Shown: positions 36,176 through 45,235 of the stretch, piece after piece
Position numbering within the stretch: the stretch's first letter is position 1
Layout: each line of letters starts with the position of its first letter
Assembly: GCA_017999915.1 (NCBI GenBank)
Contig: JAGNKX010000016.1
Span: 1 to 64,000 of the forward strand
Direction: 5' to 3'
Source of the DNA: Spirochaetota bacterium
GTDB taxonomy: Bacteria; Spirochaetota; UBA4802; UBA5550
DNA length: 64,000 nt
Notes under the pieces: model-generated
Told to the model about the DNA's origin: nothing
Database searches by the model: none
The model's input: only the letters and a program-made list of their open reading frames with translations
Program-made: the position numbers and the translations under genes

Positions 36176-36275
36176 AATTATACTCCTTGCGCTGCTTTAA
36201 TCCGCATTATGACGGTCCTTGTAATGAGGCGCGGCCTGCGCAAGCATATGCCTGTCGGACCCTCACTCTGACACC

Positions 36276-37031
36276 TTAAAAAATATCGATGGGCCCCTCG
36301 ATATCCCCATCTATGAACTGCCGCGCATACGAATCAGTCCTTGAAAAAAAAGCCGTGCCGTCTCCCTCGACAACGATCTTTCCGTTGTAAAGGAGGACGA
36401 TGGAATCGGCCACCTTCCGGGCCACCGTGGCGTCGTGGGTGACGATAATGGACGTCGTGTTCAGGGCGCTCTTTATTTCCAGGATCAGGTCGGCGATGGA
36501 ATCCGAGAGTATCGGGTCAAGGCCGGCGGTGGGGTCGTCGAAAAAGATGATGTTGGGATCGAGGCAGATGGCCCGTGCCAGGCCCACGCGCTTCTGCATC
36601 CCGCCGGAGAGCTCTGAGATGAGCTTCCCTTCGCTTCCCCTCAGGCCGACCCGCGCCAGGGAGTTCACCACCAGTGTCCGGATCGAATCTTCGCCGACGT
36701 GCATCCTCCGGAGCCCGAAGGCCACGTTATCAAAGACGTTCATCGAATCGAAGAGCCCGCCCTTCTGGAACACGTAAGCGATGCGGAACCTCCGGGTTTC
36801 ACCGGTAATGCTCTGGAAACGGTCGCGGTACAGCTCGCGGATATCGGTCCCGTTTATTTCCACGGTGCCAGAGTAATCGATCAGGCCGGAGAGGGCCTTC
36901 AGAATCACCGACTTGCCGCAGCCGTTCTTTCCCATCAGGACCAGCGTCGCCCCTTCAGGGACGAAAAAATCGATCCCGTCAATAATGGTTTTGCCGTCGA
37001 AGACGATGCGAAGGTCCTTTACTCTGATCAT
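36276..37031 (-). CDS. ABC transporter ATP-binding protein (MlaF-like)
   Basis: A 251-residue ATPase subunit resembling MlaF, which powers phospholipid movement between membranes. Walker A is GKNGCGKS near 34-41, the signature is ELSGGMQKRVGLARA near 139-153 and the D-loop is TAGLDP. In Walker B, IIFFDDPTAGLDP has Asp where the catalytic Glu normally stands, which usually slows ATP hydrolysis. No MlaE permease, MlaD or other subunit lies next to it; it follows rsgA by one base. A GGTGTCAGAGT word lies in the adjoining spacer on the same strand. Confidence 0.87.
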   Translation of the reverse strand: MIRVKDLRIVFDGKTIIDGIDFFVPEGATLVLMGKNGCGKSVILKALSGLIDYSGTVEINGTDIRELYRDRFQSITGETRRFRIAYVFQKGGLFDSMNVFDNVAFGLRRMHVGEDSIRTLVVNSLARVGLRGSEGKLISELSGGMQKRVGLARAICLDPNIIFFDDPTAGLDPILSDSIADLILEIKSALNTTSIIVTHDATVARKVADSIVLLYNGKIVVEGDGTAFFSRTDSYARQFIDGDIEGPIDIF

Positions 37032-37032
37032 G

Positions 37033-37953
37033 TCATCGATACCTGTTCGCGTAATACTCCTTCAGGGTCGCGAGGATATTGAGGTAGGATATATAGCGAT
37101 CCTCGCTGATTTTTCCCTTTTCCACCCGCTTCTTGACCTCACAGCCCGGCTCATGCTCATGGGTGCAGGGGCTGAAACCGCACTTGCGCGCATACTTGCC
37201 GAATTCCATGAAATATATCCCCAGCTCGTTTGGCTCGATATCCATGAGCCCGAACTCCCTCAGGCCCGGCGTATCGATGATCCGCGTGTCCCCTTCAAGG
37301 CGGAACATCTCCACGTTGGTGGTGGTATGGCGTCCCTTGCCGGTGTGCTCTGACACCTCCGTCGTTCGCAGATCAAGGCCCGGATAGATACCGTTAAGAA
37401 TGCTGGTCTTCCCCACCCCGGAATTACCGATAAGTATGGAAAGCCTGCCTGTAAGGGCGGATTTAAGGTCATCAAGGCCCTTACCGGTCACTGCGCTCGT
37501 CAAAATCAGCGGCAGTTTATAACCCTGGTAATATTCTTCAATTATTTCTGTCTCATCATCGGCAAGATCCAATTTGTTTACACAGAGCAAAACCGGTATC
37601 CCCTCCTTGATTCCCCTCACCAGGAGACGGTCCACAAAACGCAGGTTGAGGCGCGGCTTTCCGAAACTCTGGATCACCACGATCTGGTCAATGTTGGCTG
37701 CGATAAGGTCATCACGGTCGCTATCCTTGTATTTCCTTGTAAAAACATTTCTTCGGTCATGAACATGTTCGATGGCCCCGCTGCCGTCATTATCCATTTT
37801 AAAATCAACGAGATCCCCTACGGAGACTGCCTCAGAGTATTTTTCAAGGCGTTTATCCTTCCTCAACCTGCCCCGAAGCGTGCTGTTTATCCTTTGTCCG
37901 TTATATTCTACAGTATAAAACCTGCCGAAGATCTTAATTACTGTTCCAGTCAA
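37033..37953 (-). CDS. rsgA: Ribosome small-subunit GTPase RsgA
   Basis: A 306-residue circularly permuted GTPase that helps late 30S subunit assembly. An N-terminal OB fold is followed by the G4 motif NKLDL near 126-130, the P-loop GNSGVGKTS near 179-187, and DTPG with the GLREFGL segment near 231-241. The C-terminal zinc site is CGFSPCTHEHEPGC near 267-280. The start is uncertain: a TTG at 37953 with AGGGGG just ahead opens with the usual TGTVIKIFGRFYTV, while a TTG at 37974 would add seven residues but has no ribosome site. The MlaF-like gene follows. Confidence 0.92.
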   Translation of the reverse strand: MTGTVIKIFGRFYTVEYNGQRINSTLRGRLRKDKRLEKYSEAVSVGDLVDFKMDNDGSGAIEHVHDRRNVFTRKYKDSDRDDLIAANIDQIVVIQSFGKPRLNLRFVDRLLVRGIKEGIPVLLCVNKLDLADDETEIIEEYYQGYKLPLILTSAVTGKGLDDLKSALTGRLSILIGNSGVGKTSILNGIYPGLDLRTTEVSEHTGKGRHTTTNVEMFRLEGDTRIIDTPGLREFGLMDIEPNELGIYFMEFGKYARKCGFSPCTHEHEPGCEVKKRVEKGKISEDRYISYLNILATLKEYYANRYR

Positions 37954-38103
37954 AAGAGCCCCCTGATAGTACAAATTGCATATATTGACAATTATTTTTT
38001 TTTGTATATTTTAATATGAATTATCTTCATGGGAATTTCTCATTTTAGATCAATAATAATATCAGATGCATCAAATCAGGTCAACGAAGAAATATTTAGA
38101 GGC

Positions 38104-38157
38104 AAGGTGTCAGAGTACAAGAGAATAGAAGATTTTTATGAGGGTGTCAGAGTAAAA
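38104..38157 (+). repeat. Two AAGGTGTCAGAGTA repeat words
   Basis: AAGGTGTCAGAGTAC at 38104 and GGGTGTCAGAGTAAAA at 38142 share a core found again at 39021, loosely at 39061 and 39112, on the minus strand at 36262-36275, and five times at 63263-63477. Confidence 0.6.
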
Positions 38158-38226
38158 TAATCCGCAAAATAAACCCTCCTTGGTAAGATTATAATATTAG
38201 GATTATTAAGATAGATCTAACAGTTT

Positions 38227-38374
38227 CCTGAAAAACTCCCTCCCTGGAGTTTTTCAGGGTCGGTTTTACGAAGTGAATTCGTAAAACCTCACATTTTTCT
38301 CGGCTAATACCTCGAAAAATGACGATACATCCATATATCGTTTAGCAGTTTGCTGTTTTTCAGCAAACTGCTAA
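38227..38374. repeat. Array of five consecutive perfect hairpins
   Basis: Five inverted repeats stand back to back: 38227-38258 (13-bp arms, CCTGAAAAACTCC), 38262-38288 (11-bp arms, GGTTTTACGAA), 38292-38321 (8-bp arms, CATTTTTC), 38322-38341 (6-bp arms, ACGATA) and 38342-38374 (14-bp arms, TTAGCAGTTTGCTG, T5 loop). Gaps between them are zero to three bases. All listed arms match exactly. The function is unknown; a structured RNA or a mobile palindromic element is possible. Confidence 0.75.
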
Positions 38375-38546
38375 TCAGAAAAAATATTATTATAAAAAAA
38401 ATGTTAAAGGTTTAGATGATTAATGCCGAAGAAATAAATACAAGTTGATATATGGTAATTCCCTCCCGATTTTGCCATATTGTAGACTTGGCACTGCGTT
38501 TTAGGAGAAGGCAGGATAGCCGCCCAGCTATTCTGCTTTCTCTTTT

Positions 38547-38951
38547 TTACTCCTTAACATTTTCAGGTACTTTTTCCAGAACTACCGGCTTAAAACCTTT
38601 CAGTTCCCCGATTATCTGGCCAAGATTTCCAACATTCTGGATAACAAATGTAACATAATATTCCATACCCTCATGCAGATTCAGCATATCAGATGCTATG
38701 CGCTTTTTTAAAAACCGGTCAGATATATCAAACTCGATATCATGATTTTTTTTATCGTAAAATGTAATTTTTTCAAAAATCTTATCTAAATGTTTCAATT
38801 TCAGGTGAAGCGTAATAGTTTTCGATTTGTAATTATGAATATTTTTAGCAATCACGCTTAGCAGATTGTTTTTTTCATCGGTTTCATTTATATTTTGGGG
38901 AAAACCATTAATCGAAAAAAACAACAATAGAATCAGGACAATTCTTTTCAT
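38547..38951 (-). CDS. Small exported protein of unknown function
   Basis: A 134-residue predicted secreted protein: signal peptide MKRIVLILLLFFSINGFPQ, then a Lys/Ile/Asn-rich mature part with a predicted beta-rich fold (TITLHLKLKHLDKIFEKITF, GMEYYVTFVIQNVGN). No family is recognised. Its base composition and codon use are more AT-rich than neighbouring genes, and it lies in an island of hairpins and repeats, so recent transfer is plausible. AGGA precedes the ATG at 38951 by about 11 bases. Confidence 0.6.
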   Translation of the reverse strand: MKRIVLILLLFFSINGFPQNINETDEKNNLLSVIAKNIHNYKSKTITLHLKLKHLDKIFEKITFYDKKNHDIEFDISDRFLKKRIASDMLNLHEGMEYYVTFVIQNVGNLGQIIGELKGFKPVVLEKVPENVKE

Positions 38952-39020
38952 ATACGGCATCCTAATATTTAATATAAGATGATTTATCTGCATCTTAAAT
39001 ATTACGAAATCATTATCAAC

Positions 39021-39124
39021 AAGGTGTCAGAGTAAATTCATTCTTTTCATTTTTTATCAATGTATCAGAATAGTAATTAAAATCAATAGAAATTTCCATA
39101 TGAAAAGAAAATGGCGTCAGAGAA
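39021..39124 (+). repeat. Further TCAGAGTAA words upstream of ilvD
   Basis: AAGGTGTCAGAGTAAA at 39021-39036 is a good copy; TGTATCAGAATAGTAA at 39061 and TGGCGTCAGAGAAA at 39112 are looser ones. They stand between the small exported protein and ilvD. Confidence 0.45.
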
Positions 39125-39201
39125 AAAAATATTTATTAACTCTTGACATGCAAAACCTCCCTCAAATCATTATCATCCAACAAAACAATAGGGGAAAAAC
39201 A

Positions 39202-41043
39202 ATGTCGCAGCCACTACGCAGTTCCTTCAGCACTCAGGGCAGAAAAATGGCCGGCGCCAGGAGCCTCTGGCGCGCCAATGGCATGAAAGAATCGCACTTC
39301 GGGAAACCGATCATCGCCATCGCGAACTCATTCACGCAGTTCGTACCGGGCCACGTGCACCTTCACGAGATCGGACAAAAGATGAAAGCGCTCATCGAGC
39401 AGAAAGGCTGTTTCGCCGCTGAATTCAACACCATCGCCATCGACGACGGCATAGCCATGGGACATTCCGGCATGCTCTATTCCCTGCCGTCCCGGGACCT
39501 CATCGCGGACAGCGTCGAATACATGTGCAACGCCCACATGGCCGACGCCCTGGTCTGCATCTGCAACTGCGACAAGATCATCCCCGGCATGCTGATGGCT
39601 TCAATGCGCCTCGATATACCGACCATTGTCGTGTCCGGCGGCCCCATGGAATCGGGTCAGTTCAAGGGGAAAAAAGTCGACCTCATCGACGCCATGGTGA
39701 TGGCCGCGGACCCCACGGTCCCAGATGGAGATATTGAAGAGCTGGAACAGCTCGCCTGCCCCACCTGCGGGTCCTGCTCCGGCATGTTCACCGCCAACTC
39801 GATGAACTGCCTTACGGAGGCCCTGGGTCTGGCCCTGCCGGGCAACGGCACCGTCCTGGCAACCCATGTAAATAGAATGAAAATGTTCGAACGCGCGGCG
39901 GCGCGCATCGTCGAAATGGCGGACCGGTATTACAACAACGGTGACGATTCGGTTCTCCCCCGATCCATCGCCACCCGCGCTGCCTTCATGAACGCCATGT
40001 CCCTGGACATCGCCATGGGCGGCTCCACCAACACCGTGCTGCACCTCCTGGCGATCGCCGAAGCGGCGGGGGTCGACTTCACCATGAAGGATATCGACCT
40101 GCTTTCCCGCAAGGTCCCCAATCTCTGCAAGGTCGCCCCCAGCTCCGCCTACCACGTGGAGGACGTGAACCGCGCCGGCGGCATCATGTCCATCATGGGA
40201 GAACTGGACCGGGCCGGCCTCATCGATACGTCGGTAAAGCGCGTCGACGCGAAAAATCTCGGCGAGACACTGACCACCCATGACATCATGCGCGAAACCG
40301 TAACCGGGGAAGCCGTCGGCCTCTACTCGAGCGCACCGGCCCACAGGGGACGGAACCTGGTGATGGGGTCGCAGGACACAAAATACGGTGAGCTCGACAG
40401 AGACCGCGCCGGCGGCTGCATCCGCGACATCGACCACTGCTATAACAAGGACGGAGGCCTGGCGGTCCTCCATGGCAACATCGCCCGTGACGGCGCCATC
40501 GTTAAGACCGCCGGAGTGGATCCGGGCATTTTCACCTTCAGCGGCCCCGCGAAGGTATTCTACTCGCAGGAAGAGGCCTGCGACGGCATCCTCGGCGGTA
40601 AAGTGAAGGCCGGCGATGTCGTCGTAATACGCTATGAGGGGCCCCGGGGCGGCCCCGGCATGCAGGAGATGCTCTATCCCACTTCATACCTCAAGTCCAT
40701 GAACCTGGGAAAATCGTGCGCCCTCATCACGGACGGCCGCTTCTCCGGCGGAACCGCCGGACTATCCATTGGCCACGTGTCTCCGGAAGCCGCGGCCGGA
40801 GGGGCCATAGCCCTGGTCCGCGACGGGGACATCATCGAGATCGATATCCCCGGCAGGAAATTGAATGTTAAGCTTTCCGATAGCGAGCTGGCTCAGCGCG
40901 ATAGCGAGGAAAAAAAGAAGGAGGGGGACGCTTTCAAGCCAGTTAGCCGCGACAGGAAGATTACCGGCGCCCTCAGGACCTATGCGCTCCACGTATCGTC
41001 GGCCGACCGGGGCGCCGTGCGCCTTGTCCCCGGTGACAAGTGA
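39202..41043 (+). CDS. ilvD: Dihydroxy-acid dehydratase
   Basis: A 613-residue IlvD that dehydrates dihydroxy acids in valine, leucine and isoleucine synthesis. Iron-sulphur and metal ligands are in [10 protein letters not shown] near 120-129 and [11 protein letters not shown] near 186-196, and the conserved [18 protein letters not shown]-type region is seen as [22 protein letters not shown] 39202 has AGGGGAAAA ahead; the longer frame from 39100 runs through the repeat-rich spacer. A promoter candidate TTGACA (39143-39148) with CATTAT (39168-39173) precedes it. It converges with the GtrA gene at a six-base gap. No other ilv gene is present. Confidence 0.95.
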   Translation: MSQPLRSSFSTQGRKMAGARSLWRANGMKESHFGKPIIAIANSFTQFVPGHVHLHEIGQKMKALIEQKGCFAAEFNTIAIDDGIAMGHSGMLYSLPSRDLIADSVEYMCNAHMADALVCICNCDKIIPGMLMASMRLDIPTIVVSGGPMESGQFKGKKVDLIDAMVMAADPTVPDGDIEELEQLACPTCGSCSGMFTANSMNCLTEALGLALPGNGTVLATHVNRMKMFERAAARIVEMADRYYNNGDDSVLPRSIATRAAFMNAMSLDIAMGGSTNTVLHLLAIAEAAGVDFTMKDIDLLSRKVPNLCKVAPSSAYHVEDVNRAGGIMSIMGELDRAGLIDTSVKRVDAKNLGETLTTHDIMRETVTGEAVGLYSSAPAHRGRNLVMGSQDTKYGELDRDRAGGCIRDIDHCYNKDGGLAVLHGNIARDGAIVKTAGVDPGIFTFSGPAKVFYSQEEACDGILGGKVKAGDVVVIRYEGPRGGPGMQEMLYPTSYLKSMNLGKSCALITDGRFSGGTAGLSIGHVSPEAAAGGAIALVRDGDIIEIDIPGRKLNVKLSDSELAQRDSEEKKKEGDAFKPVSRDRKITGALRTYALHVSSADRGAVRLVPGDK

Positions 41044-41049
41044 TAGCCG

Positions 41050-41457
41050 TCAATCGAGCTTCCAGTCGCGAAACACGAAGCGCTTGTCCAGGTTGTACTT
41101 GGTGATATAACCGATGGTCAATCCCACCACGGCGCCCAGGTACTTCGCCTCGGGGAACGTGAAGAGATGATTGAACAACAGCTCCGACCCCCAGAAGATG
41201 GCGGTGGTGAAGACCCCCATGAACGTGTACACGAGGAACTTGAACAGGTCGTCCCTGGCGCCGTCCGTCTGATGATAAAAGATGAACCTCTTGTCGAGGA
41301 TATACTTTATCACGAGCCCCACCATTGTTCCCGCCGCCATGGCGGCATAGAGGCTGAAGGGCCCGGTGTATGCGTGCATGGTCAGGTACTGGGTCCCGAT
41401 ATTAGCGACCGTGGCGATCCCGGCAAAGATGGCGTATTTAACGGCAAGGTAGATCAT
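41050..41457 (-). CDS. GtrA family membrane protein
   Basis: A 135-residue four-helix membrane protein of the GtrA family, which move polyprenyl-linked sugars across the membrane or assist in doing so. The family ending is clear: KYILDKRFIFYH after helix two and GYITKYNLDKRFVF after helix four. Start 41457 overlaps the TGA of the UbiA gene (ATGA). Last gene of the six-gene minus-strand operon. Confidence 0.87.
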   Translation of the reverse strand: MIYLAVKYAIFAGIATVANIGTQYLTMHAYTGPFSLYAAMAAGTMVGLVIKYILDKRFIFYHQTDGARDDLFKFLVYTFMGVFTTAIFWGSELLFNHLFTFPEAKYLGAVVGLTIGYITKYNLDKRFVFRDWKLD

Positions 41458-42320
41458 AGGTATATCAGCACCCAGAATGATATTATCCAGCCGACGATAA
41501 CCAGCTGGAGAAAATGGTCCTTTAAAAGCGTCTTCGTCGGGGAGCCCGTGCTGTTGAACACCATCGTCTGCTGCAGATAGCGCAGCACGCCCAGGATCAC
41601 CCATATGACCGTCAGGTATATCTTGTCGCCGTGGTTCCGGCTCAGGATCACCGGCGATATGGTATACATGATGTAGGATATGACGATCACGGCGCTCATG
41701 ATTATCATGGAGACATTGAGGAACTCCATGTTATATCCGTCGATCACCTTGCGGGCCTTTTCCCCCTTTTCCAGATAGAGCAAGACGTCTTCACGGCGCT
41801 TGGCGAAGGCGAGGAACAGCGCGAGAAGGAAGGTCATAATGATGATCCACATGGACAGCTGCACTCCCGAGGCAGCGGACCCGATAAAAAGCCGGAGAAC
41901 GAAACCGATGGCGATGACCATGACATCGATAATGGCCACATGCTTCAGCGCCACCGTGTAGAGAATGTTCACGACGATGTAGACAAGGACAATGGCCAGG
42001 ATAGCCGGGTCGACCGCAAAGGAGCCGGCGAGACCGGCTGCGGCGAGGAAGCCCGTCAGTACCAGGGCCGTTTTCTTGGAAACAGCGCCCGATGCCAGGG
42101 GGCGGTCCTTTTTTACCGGGTGCTTCCGGTCGTCCTCGCAGTCAAAATAATCGTTGAAGATATACACGGCGCTGGCCGTGAGGCAGAAGGCCAGGAAGGC
42201 GGCCGCGGTTTTTAAAAGAATCGGAAGATTCGTGATCTGCAGCCCGAAAAAGACCGGGAGAAAGATAAAGAGATTCTTCACATACTGATGGATTCTCAGG
42301 AGAGAAACATAGTGTTTCAT
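41454..42320 (-). CDS. UbiA family prenyltransferase (DPPR synthase-like)
   Basis: A 288-residue polytopic prenyltransferase. The first Asp-rich motif is NDYFDCEDDRKHPVKKDRPL near 56-75, in the form typical of decaprenyl-phosphate phosphoribosyltransferases, and the second polar cluster lies near AKRREDVLLY. Such enzymes place phosphoribose on a polyprenyl phosphate. The gene overlaps the HAD phosphatase gene upstream and GtrA downstream, a grouping seen in lipid-linked arabinose or ribose pathways, where the HAD enzyme removes the 5-phosphate. A quinone-type substrate is less likely in this context. Confidence 0.88.
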   Translation of the reverse strand: MKHYVSLLRIHQYVKNLFIFLPVFFGLQITNLPILLKTAAAFLAFCLTASAVYIFNDYFDCEDDRKHPVKKDRPLASGAVSKKTALVLTGFLAAAGLAGSFAVDPAILAIVLVYIVVNILYTVALKHVAIIDVMVIAIGFVLRLFIGSAASGVQLSMWIIIMTFLLALFLAFAKRREDVLLYLEKGEKARKVIDGYNMEFLNVSMIIMSAVIVISYIMYTISPVILSRNHGDKIYLTVIWVILGVLRYLQQTMVFNSTGSPTKTLLKDHFLQLVIVGWIISFWVLIYL

Positions 42321-42913
42321 CCGGCAACCTTCACCCAGTTATAGTATTGTTCATGTGCCAGGGAAAGCATATCGGCGTCGCCCCGGGTGTTGCCGTAGGC
42401 GTAAATATATTCATATTCGTCCAGGTTGACCGCCTCGCGAATGCGCCGCACCTTCTCCGGCCCCTGGCAGTTGGCCCCGTCGATCCGTCCCGTTAGCTTC
42501 CCCTGCGCGGATTCCAGGCGGGTGGCGATGATCCCGATGCCGTAACGCCCGCACCATTCCCTCATCCAGGTCTCCACCGAGGCGGATACAACGATGATGC
42601 GGTGTCCGCCGGTCCTGTGCCATTCGATACGCTCGCGGGCCTGTCCCATGATGATATGGTCGAGCCGCTCCCGGGAATAGCGCTCTCCCACCTTTTCGAA
42701 TCTCTCGATGCTCCACCCCTTGAAGAAATGACGGAACACCGCCTCCTTCGCCTTACAGTTGGGTATCTTTTTCAGAACATAGAGAACAAGAACCGGGCCC
42801 AGGACAATCAGGCCGGCGGCGCACCGCGCGGCGCCGAACGTGAAGAGAAGAAAATCGAACAGGCTGTCCCGCGTCGTTATGGTGCCGTCAAAGTCAAAGA
42901 GGGCGAGGCGCAT
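42317..42913 (-). CDS. HAD-IB family phosphatase
   Basis: A 198-residue HAD hydrolase. Motif I is FDFDGTITTRDS near 6-17 with nucleophile and acid Asp, motif II is VVSAS near 108-112, the motif III Lys is probably in EKVRRI, and motif IV is YGNTRGDADML near 173-183 (GNTxGD instead of the usual GDSxxD). A hydrophobic stretch near 29-50 suggests membrane contact. In some bacteria an equivalent HAD domain is fused to the N-terminus of the UbiA protein; here the two overlap by four bases as separate genes. A phosphoribosyl-lipid phosphatase role is inferred. Confidence 0.85.
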   Translation of the reverse strand: MRLALFDFDGTITTRDSLFDFLLFTFGAARCAAGLIVLGPVLVLYVLKKIPNCKAKEAVFRHFFKGWSIERFEKVGERYSRERLDHIIMGQARERIEWHRTGGHRIIVVSASVETWMREWCGRYGIGIIATRLESAQGKLTGRIDGANCQGPEKVRRIREAVNLDEYEYIYAYGNTRGDADMLSLAHEQYYNWVKVAG

Positions 42914-42914
42914 C

Positions 42915-43997
42915 TCAGTAACTCTCCCAGAGCCTTCCCCAGGGACTTTCCTTCTTCCAGGTTTCGAGGACCTTTTTTCCCTTCAGGTTCCACCATATCC
43001 GGTCATGGTAAAAGGCCGACGCGAATATAAACAGGTACACCAGGGGCGTGTGGAACATCAGCTTCTGGAGCGCCTTGAGGGGCCCGAACCAGAAGAGGTC
43101 GCCGAAGGTGCTGGCGAAGTTGTCGCCCACGGAAAAATTCAGATTCACCTTCGAGATGTCCTCGCCCACGATCTCGATGTCGCGGGGATTGCCGTTGCCG
43201 AGGCCCTCCTCGACGGCCAGGCGGATGAAGTCGAGCTTCATCGGGTCAAAGCCCATGATCTTTGCGGCCACCGCGTCGATGGCCACCTGGTCGCCCGATG
43301 CGAGGATGTAATCGGCCTGGACCGGCTGAAGAGTCCGGGGGCCCGGGCCGTTGCCGGCGGAAGTCCCGTCCATGACTGCGAAAATGCCCGGGTGGATCTC
43401 CTTCTGTATCTTGAGCAGATCGACCAGCGTTTCATGGATCCACGAGTGGGTGTAATGGCGCTTCGTGCTCAGGAGGCCGCCGAAGGCGTTCTTCATGGAG
43501 CCGGTCGTCGTGGTGTAGATATGGCACTTCATCGTGGGCAGGTGGATGATGTTCTTGCCGATGAAATAATCCGGTATCATGACGCCCTCGGGATATATCT
43601 TCGGGAGAACCCGCAGCTTCGCCTTGGGGTTGTACACGATCCATTTCATATCGGCCGGATTGAAGTTATACCTGATGGGAATGCCATACTTGTCGAAGAC
43701 CACGTCGAACTTATTGAGCTTCTCGCCGTGCTTCGGCTTGGTGACGACGGTCTTGTTCTCCACGGCCACGATGTCTTTAAAGCCCATGTTCTTCAGGGCC
43801 TTGATGGTGCCCTCGAGCTGCCAGGGTGTGGAATTGGCGCTCGGCATCGGCAGGTGCCATGAAATATTATCTTTAAGAATGACAGGCGTGTTCTTCTGCA
43901 GTATTTTCTGCGCGTCCGCCAGCTTCAATGCCTTCTCGTAGTCGGCAAGGACCTTTTCCGGTTTTGTTTTGATTATAACGACTTTTGACTTTTTCAT
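42915..43997 (-). CDS. DUF362 domain protein
   Basis: A 360-residue protein of the DUF362 family: KVVIIKTKPEKVLADYEKAL, ILKDNISWHLPMPSAN, HLPTMKCHIYTTTTGSMKNA with conserved His/Lys/Cys, and TLQPVQADYILASGDQVAIDAVA. The family is uncharacterised and often stands beside iron-sulphur proteins; no ferredoxin Cys motif is seen here. Its HLPTMKCH and GG(L/F)S segments could bind a metal or nucleotide. It sits between the SMR-like transporter and the HAD phosphatase, with a one-base gap to the latter. Confidence 0.85.
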   Translation of the reverse strand: MKKSKVVIIKTKPEKVLADYEKALKLADAQKILQKNTPVILKDNISWHLPMPSANSTPWQLEGTIKALKNMGFKDIVAVENKTVVTKPKHGEKLNKFDVVFDKYGIPIRYNFNPADMKWIVYNPKAKLRVLPKIYPEGVMIPDYFIGKNIIHLPTMKCHIYTTTTGSMKNAFGGLLSTKRHYTHSWIHETLVDLLKIQKEIHPGIFAVMDGTSAGNGPGPRTLQPVQADYILASGDQVAIDAVAAKIMGFDPMKLDFIRLAVEEGLGNGNPRDIEIVGEDISKVNLNFSVGDNFASTFGDLFWFGPLKALQKLMFHTPLVYLFIFASAFYHDRIWWNLKGKKVLETWKKESPWGRLWESY

Positions 43998-44009
43998 ATA
44001 TTCCTCGAA

Positions 44010-44363
44010 TCAACCATTCTTTGTCATATTCAATACCACTATGCCCGCCACGGTGAGCAAAATCCCTATCCACCTCATCATGGTGACCTTCTCCCCGAGA
44101 ACGAGCACCGCCAGGACCGCCGTGACCACGTATCCGAGACCCACCATGGGCCGGGCGTAGCTGAGGTCGAATTTCGTCAGGATCCGGAGCCAGATCAGGA
44201 AGCTCAGGCCGTAGGAGATGAATCCGAGCCATAGGTTGTAATTCATCGCCAGGGCCAGGTAAAAATCAATCATCTGCACCCGGTCCCTTACGCTGTCCGT
44301 GGCCAGCTTGAAAAAGAGCTGCCCCAGGGCGCCTAAGAATATGGATAATAAAAGCCAGAACAT
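44010..44363 (-). CDS. Small EamA/SMR-like membrane transporter (ArnE/F-like)
   Basis: A 117-residue four-helix protein resembling SMR and ArnE/ArnF subunits, small flippases for polyprenyl-linked sugars. Motifs include LLSIFLGALGQLFFKLA in helix one and ARPMVGLGYVVTAVLAVLVLGEKVTMMRWIGILLTVAGIVVL at the end. With UbiA and GtrA in the same operon, movement of a lipid-linked sugar is the likely role. ATG 44363 is preferred to a GTG four codons upstream because GGGTG stands at good distance. Confidence 0.78.
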   Translation of the reverse strand: MFWLLLSIFLGALGQLFFKLATDSVRDRVQMIDFYLALAMNYNLWLGFISYGLSFLIWLRILTKFDLSYARPMVGLGYVVTAVLAVLVLGEKVTMMRWIGILLTVAGIVVLNMTKNG

Positions 44364-44393
44364 GTTACAGAACACCCGTTATTGCGATCATTT

Positions 44394-45200
44394 TTACGGC
44401 CAGGGATCCCAGTCGCCCCAGTTTGCCAGGTACTCCTTCAGGGCCGGTATCCGCTCCTGGTTTTCTTCCAGGAAATATTTTGTCTGTCTGACGATCTCCT
44501 GCTCCCGCACGATGGTGATCTCCCCCAGGAGCACCCGGGTCCGCAGGAAGACGAAATAGGTGTCCAGGACATCATGGGTGCAGTAGTTGTTGATGTCACG
44601 GAGCCGGCCTTCCAGGAACATGGAATAGACCTCGTTCCCCTTCGTCTGCATCTTTCCGGGCTTGCCGATCACCTTGGCGAGGAGATTCAGGCCGCCGTTC
44701 ATCCGGATGGCGTTGTAGTTGGAAAGCCAGTCCTGAAGATCGATGTGCTTGGTGCTGTAGCGGTTGCGCGCCGCGAACTTATCCTTGAAATGGCGCTTCG
44801 GGCCGTACCCGTAACGGTAGGCCATGAGCTCCATGAGGGGGATGTCGAACCCCCTCCCGTTATAGGTGACCAGCGAGGCCCCGTCATACACGTCCTCGAC
44901 GCCGAGCCAGAACAGGCGCGCCATCTCGTCGGGACGGAATTCCGGATCGTCGAGGGATACGATGTCGATAAGCCTGAAATCCTTGTCAACCTTCGCGATG
45001 CACACCGCCACCGGATACTGGAAGGTGACAGGAATGAAATCGGACACGCCGCCCGAGGCATCCAGCAGCTCCTGCTGGTACCTCCGCACCGCCTCGCGGG
45101 GATCGATCTCCTCGCCGGGATAGCGGACCATGGCAATGAGCCTCGGGTCCGGAACGGACTCAATGTCAAATACAAGATACTTTATCACATCGTCTTTCAA
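44394..45200 (-). CDS. 3'-5' exonuclease of the DNA polymerase B exo2 (DEDDy) type
   Basis: A 268-residue stand-alone proofreading-like exonuclease. The DEDD residues are in YLVFDIESVPD near 8-18 (Asp and Glu), LVTYNGRGFDIPLMELM near 109-125 (Asp) and NNYCTHDVLDTYFVFLR near 206-222 (Tyr/Asp end). It resembles PolB-like predicted exonucleases found in many bacteria, of unknown repair role. It is the first gene of the operon that continues into SMR, DUF362, HAD, UbiA and GtrA, with 30 bases to the next gene, so the function link may be only positional. Confidence 0.85.
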   Translation of the reverse strand: MKDDVIKYLVFDIESVPDPRLIAMVRYPGEEIDPREAVRRYQQELLDASGGVSDFIPVTFQYPVAVCIAKVDKDFRLIDIVSLDDPEFRPDEMARLFWLGVEDVYDGASLVTYNGRGFDIPLMELMAYRYGYGPKRHFKDKFAARNRYSTKHIDLQDWLSNYNAIRMNGGLNLLAKVIGKPGKMQTKGNEVYSMFLEGRLRDINNYCTHDVLDTYFVFLRTRVLLGEITIVREQEIVRQTKYFLEENQERIPALKEYLANWGDWDPWP

Positions 45201-45235
45201 CGGTTGCTCCTCGTTTTTAAGGCTCCCTTAAAATA

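Larger units (their letters stand above)
37975..38546. other. AT-rich intergenic island with hairpins and TCAGAGTA words
   Basis: No gene is supported in these 570 bases. It holds two GGTGTCAGAGTA words (38104-38118, 38142-38157) and the five-hairpin array at 38227-38374. Base composition is clearly more AT-rich than the flanking genes. Confidence 0.55.

Noticed and set aside
38227-38374. Integron attC sites
   Set aside because: No RYYYAAC/GTTRRRY core pair was found and no integrase is present.
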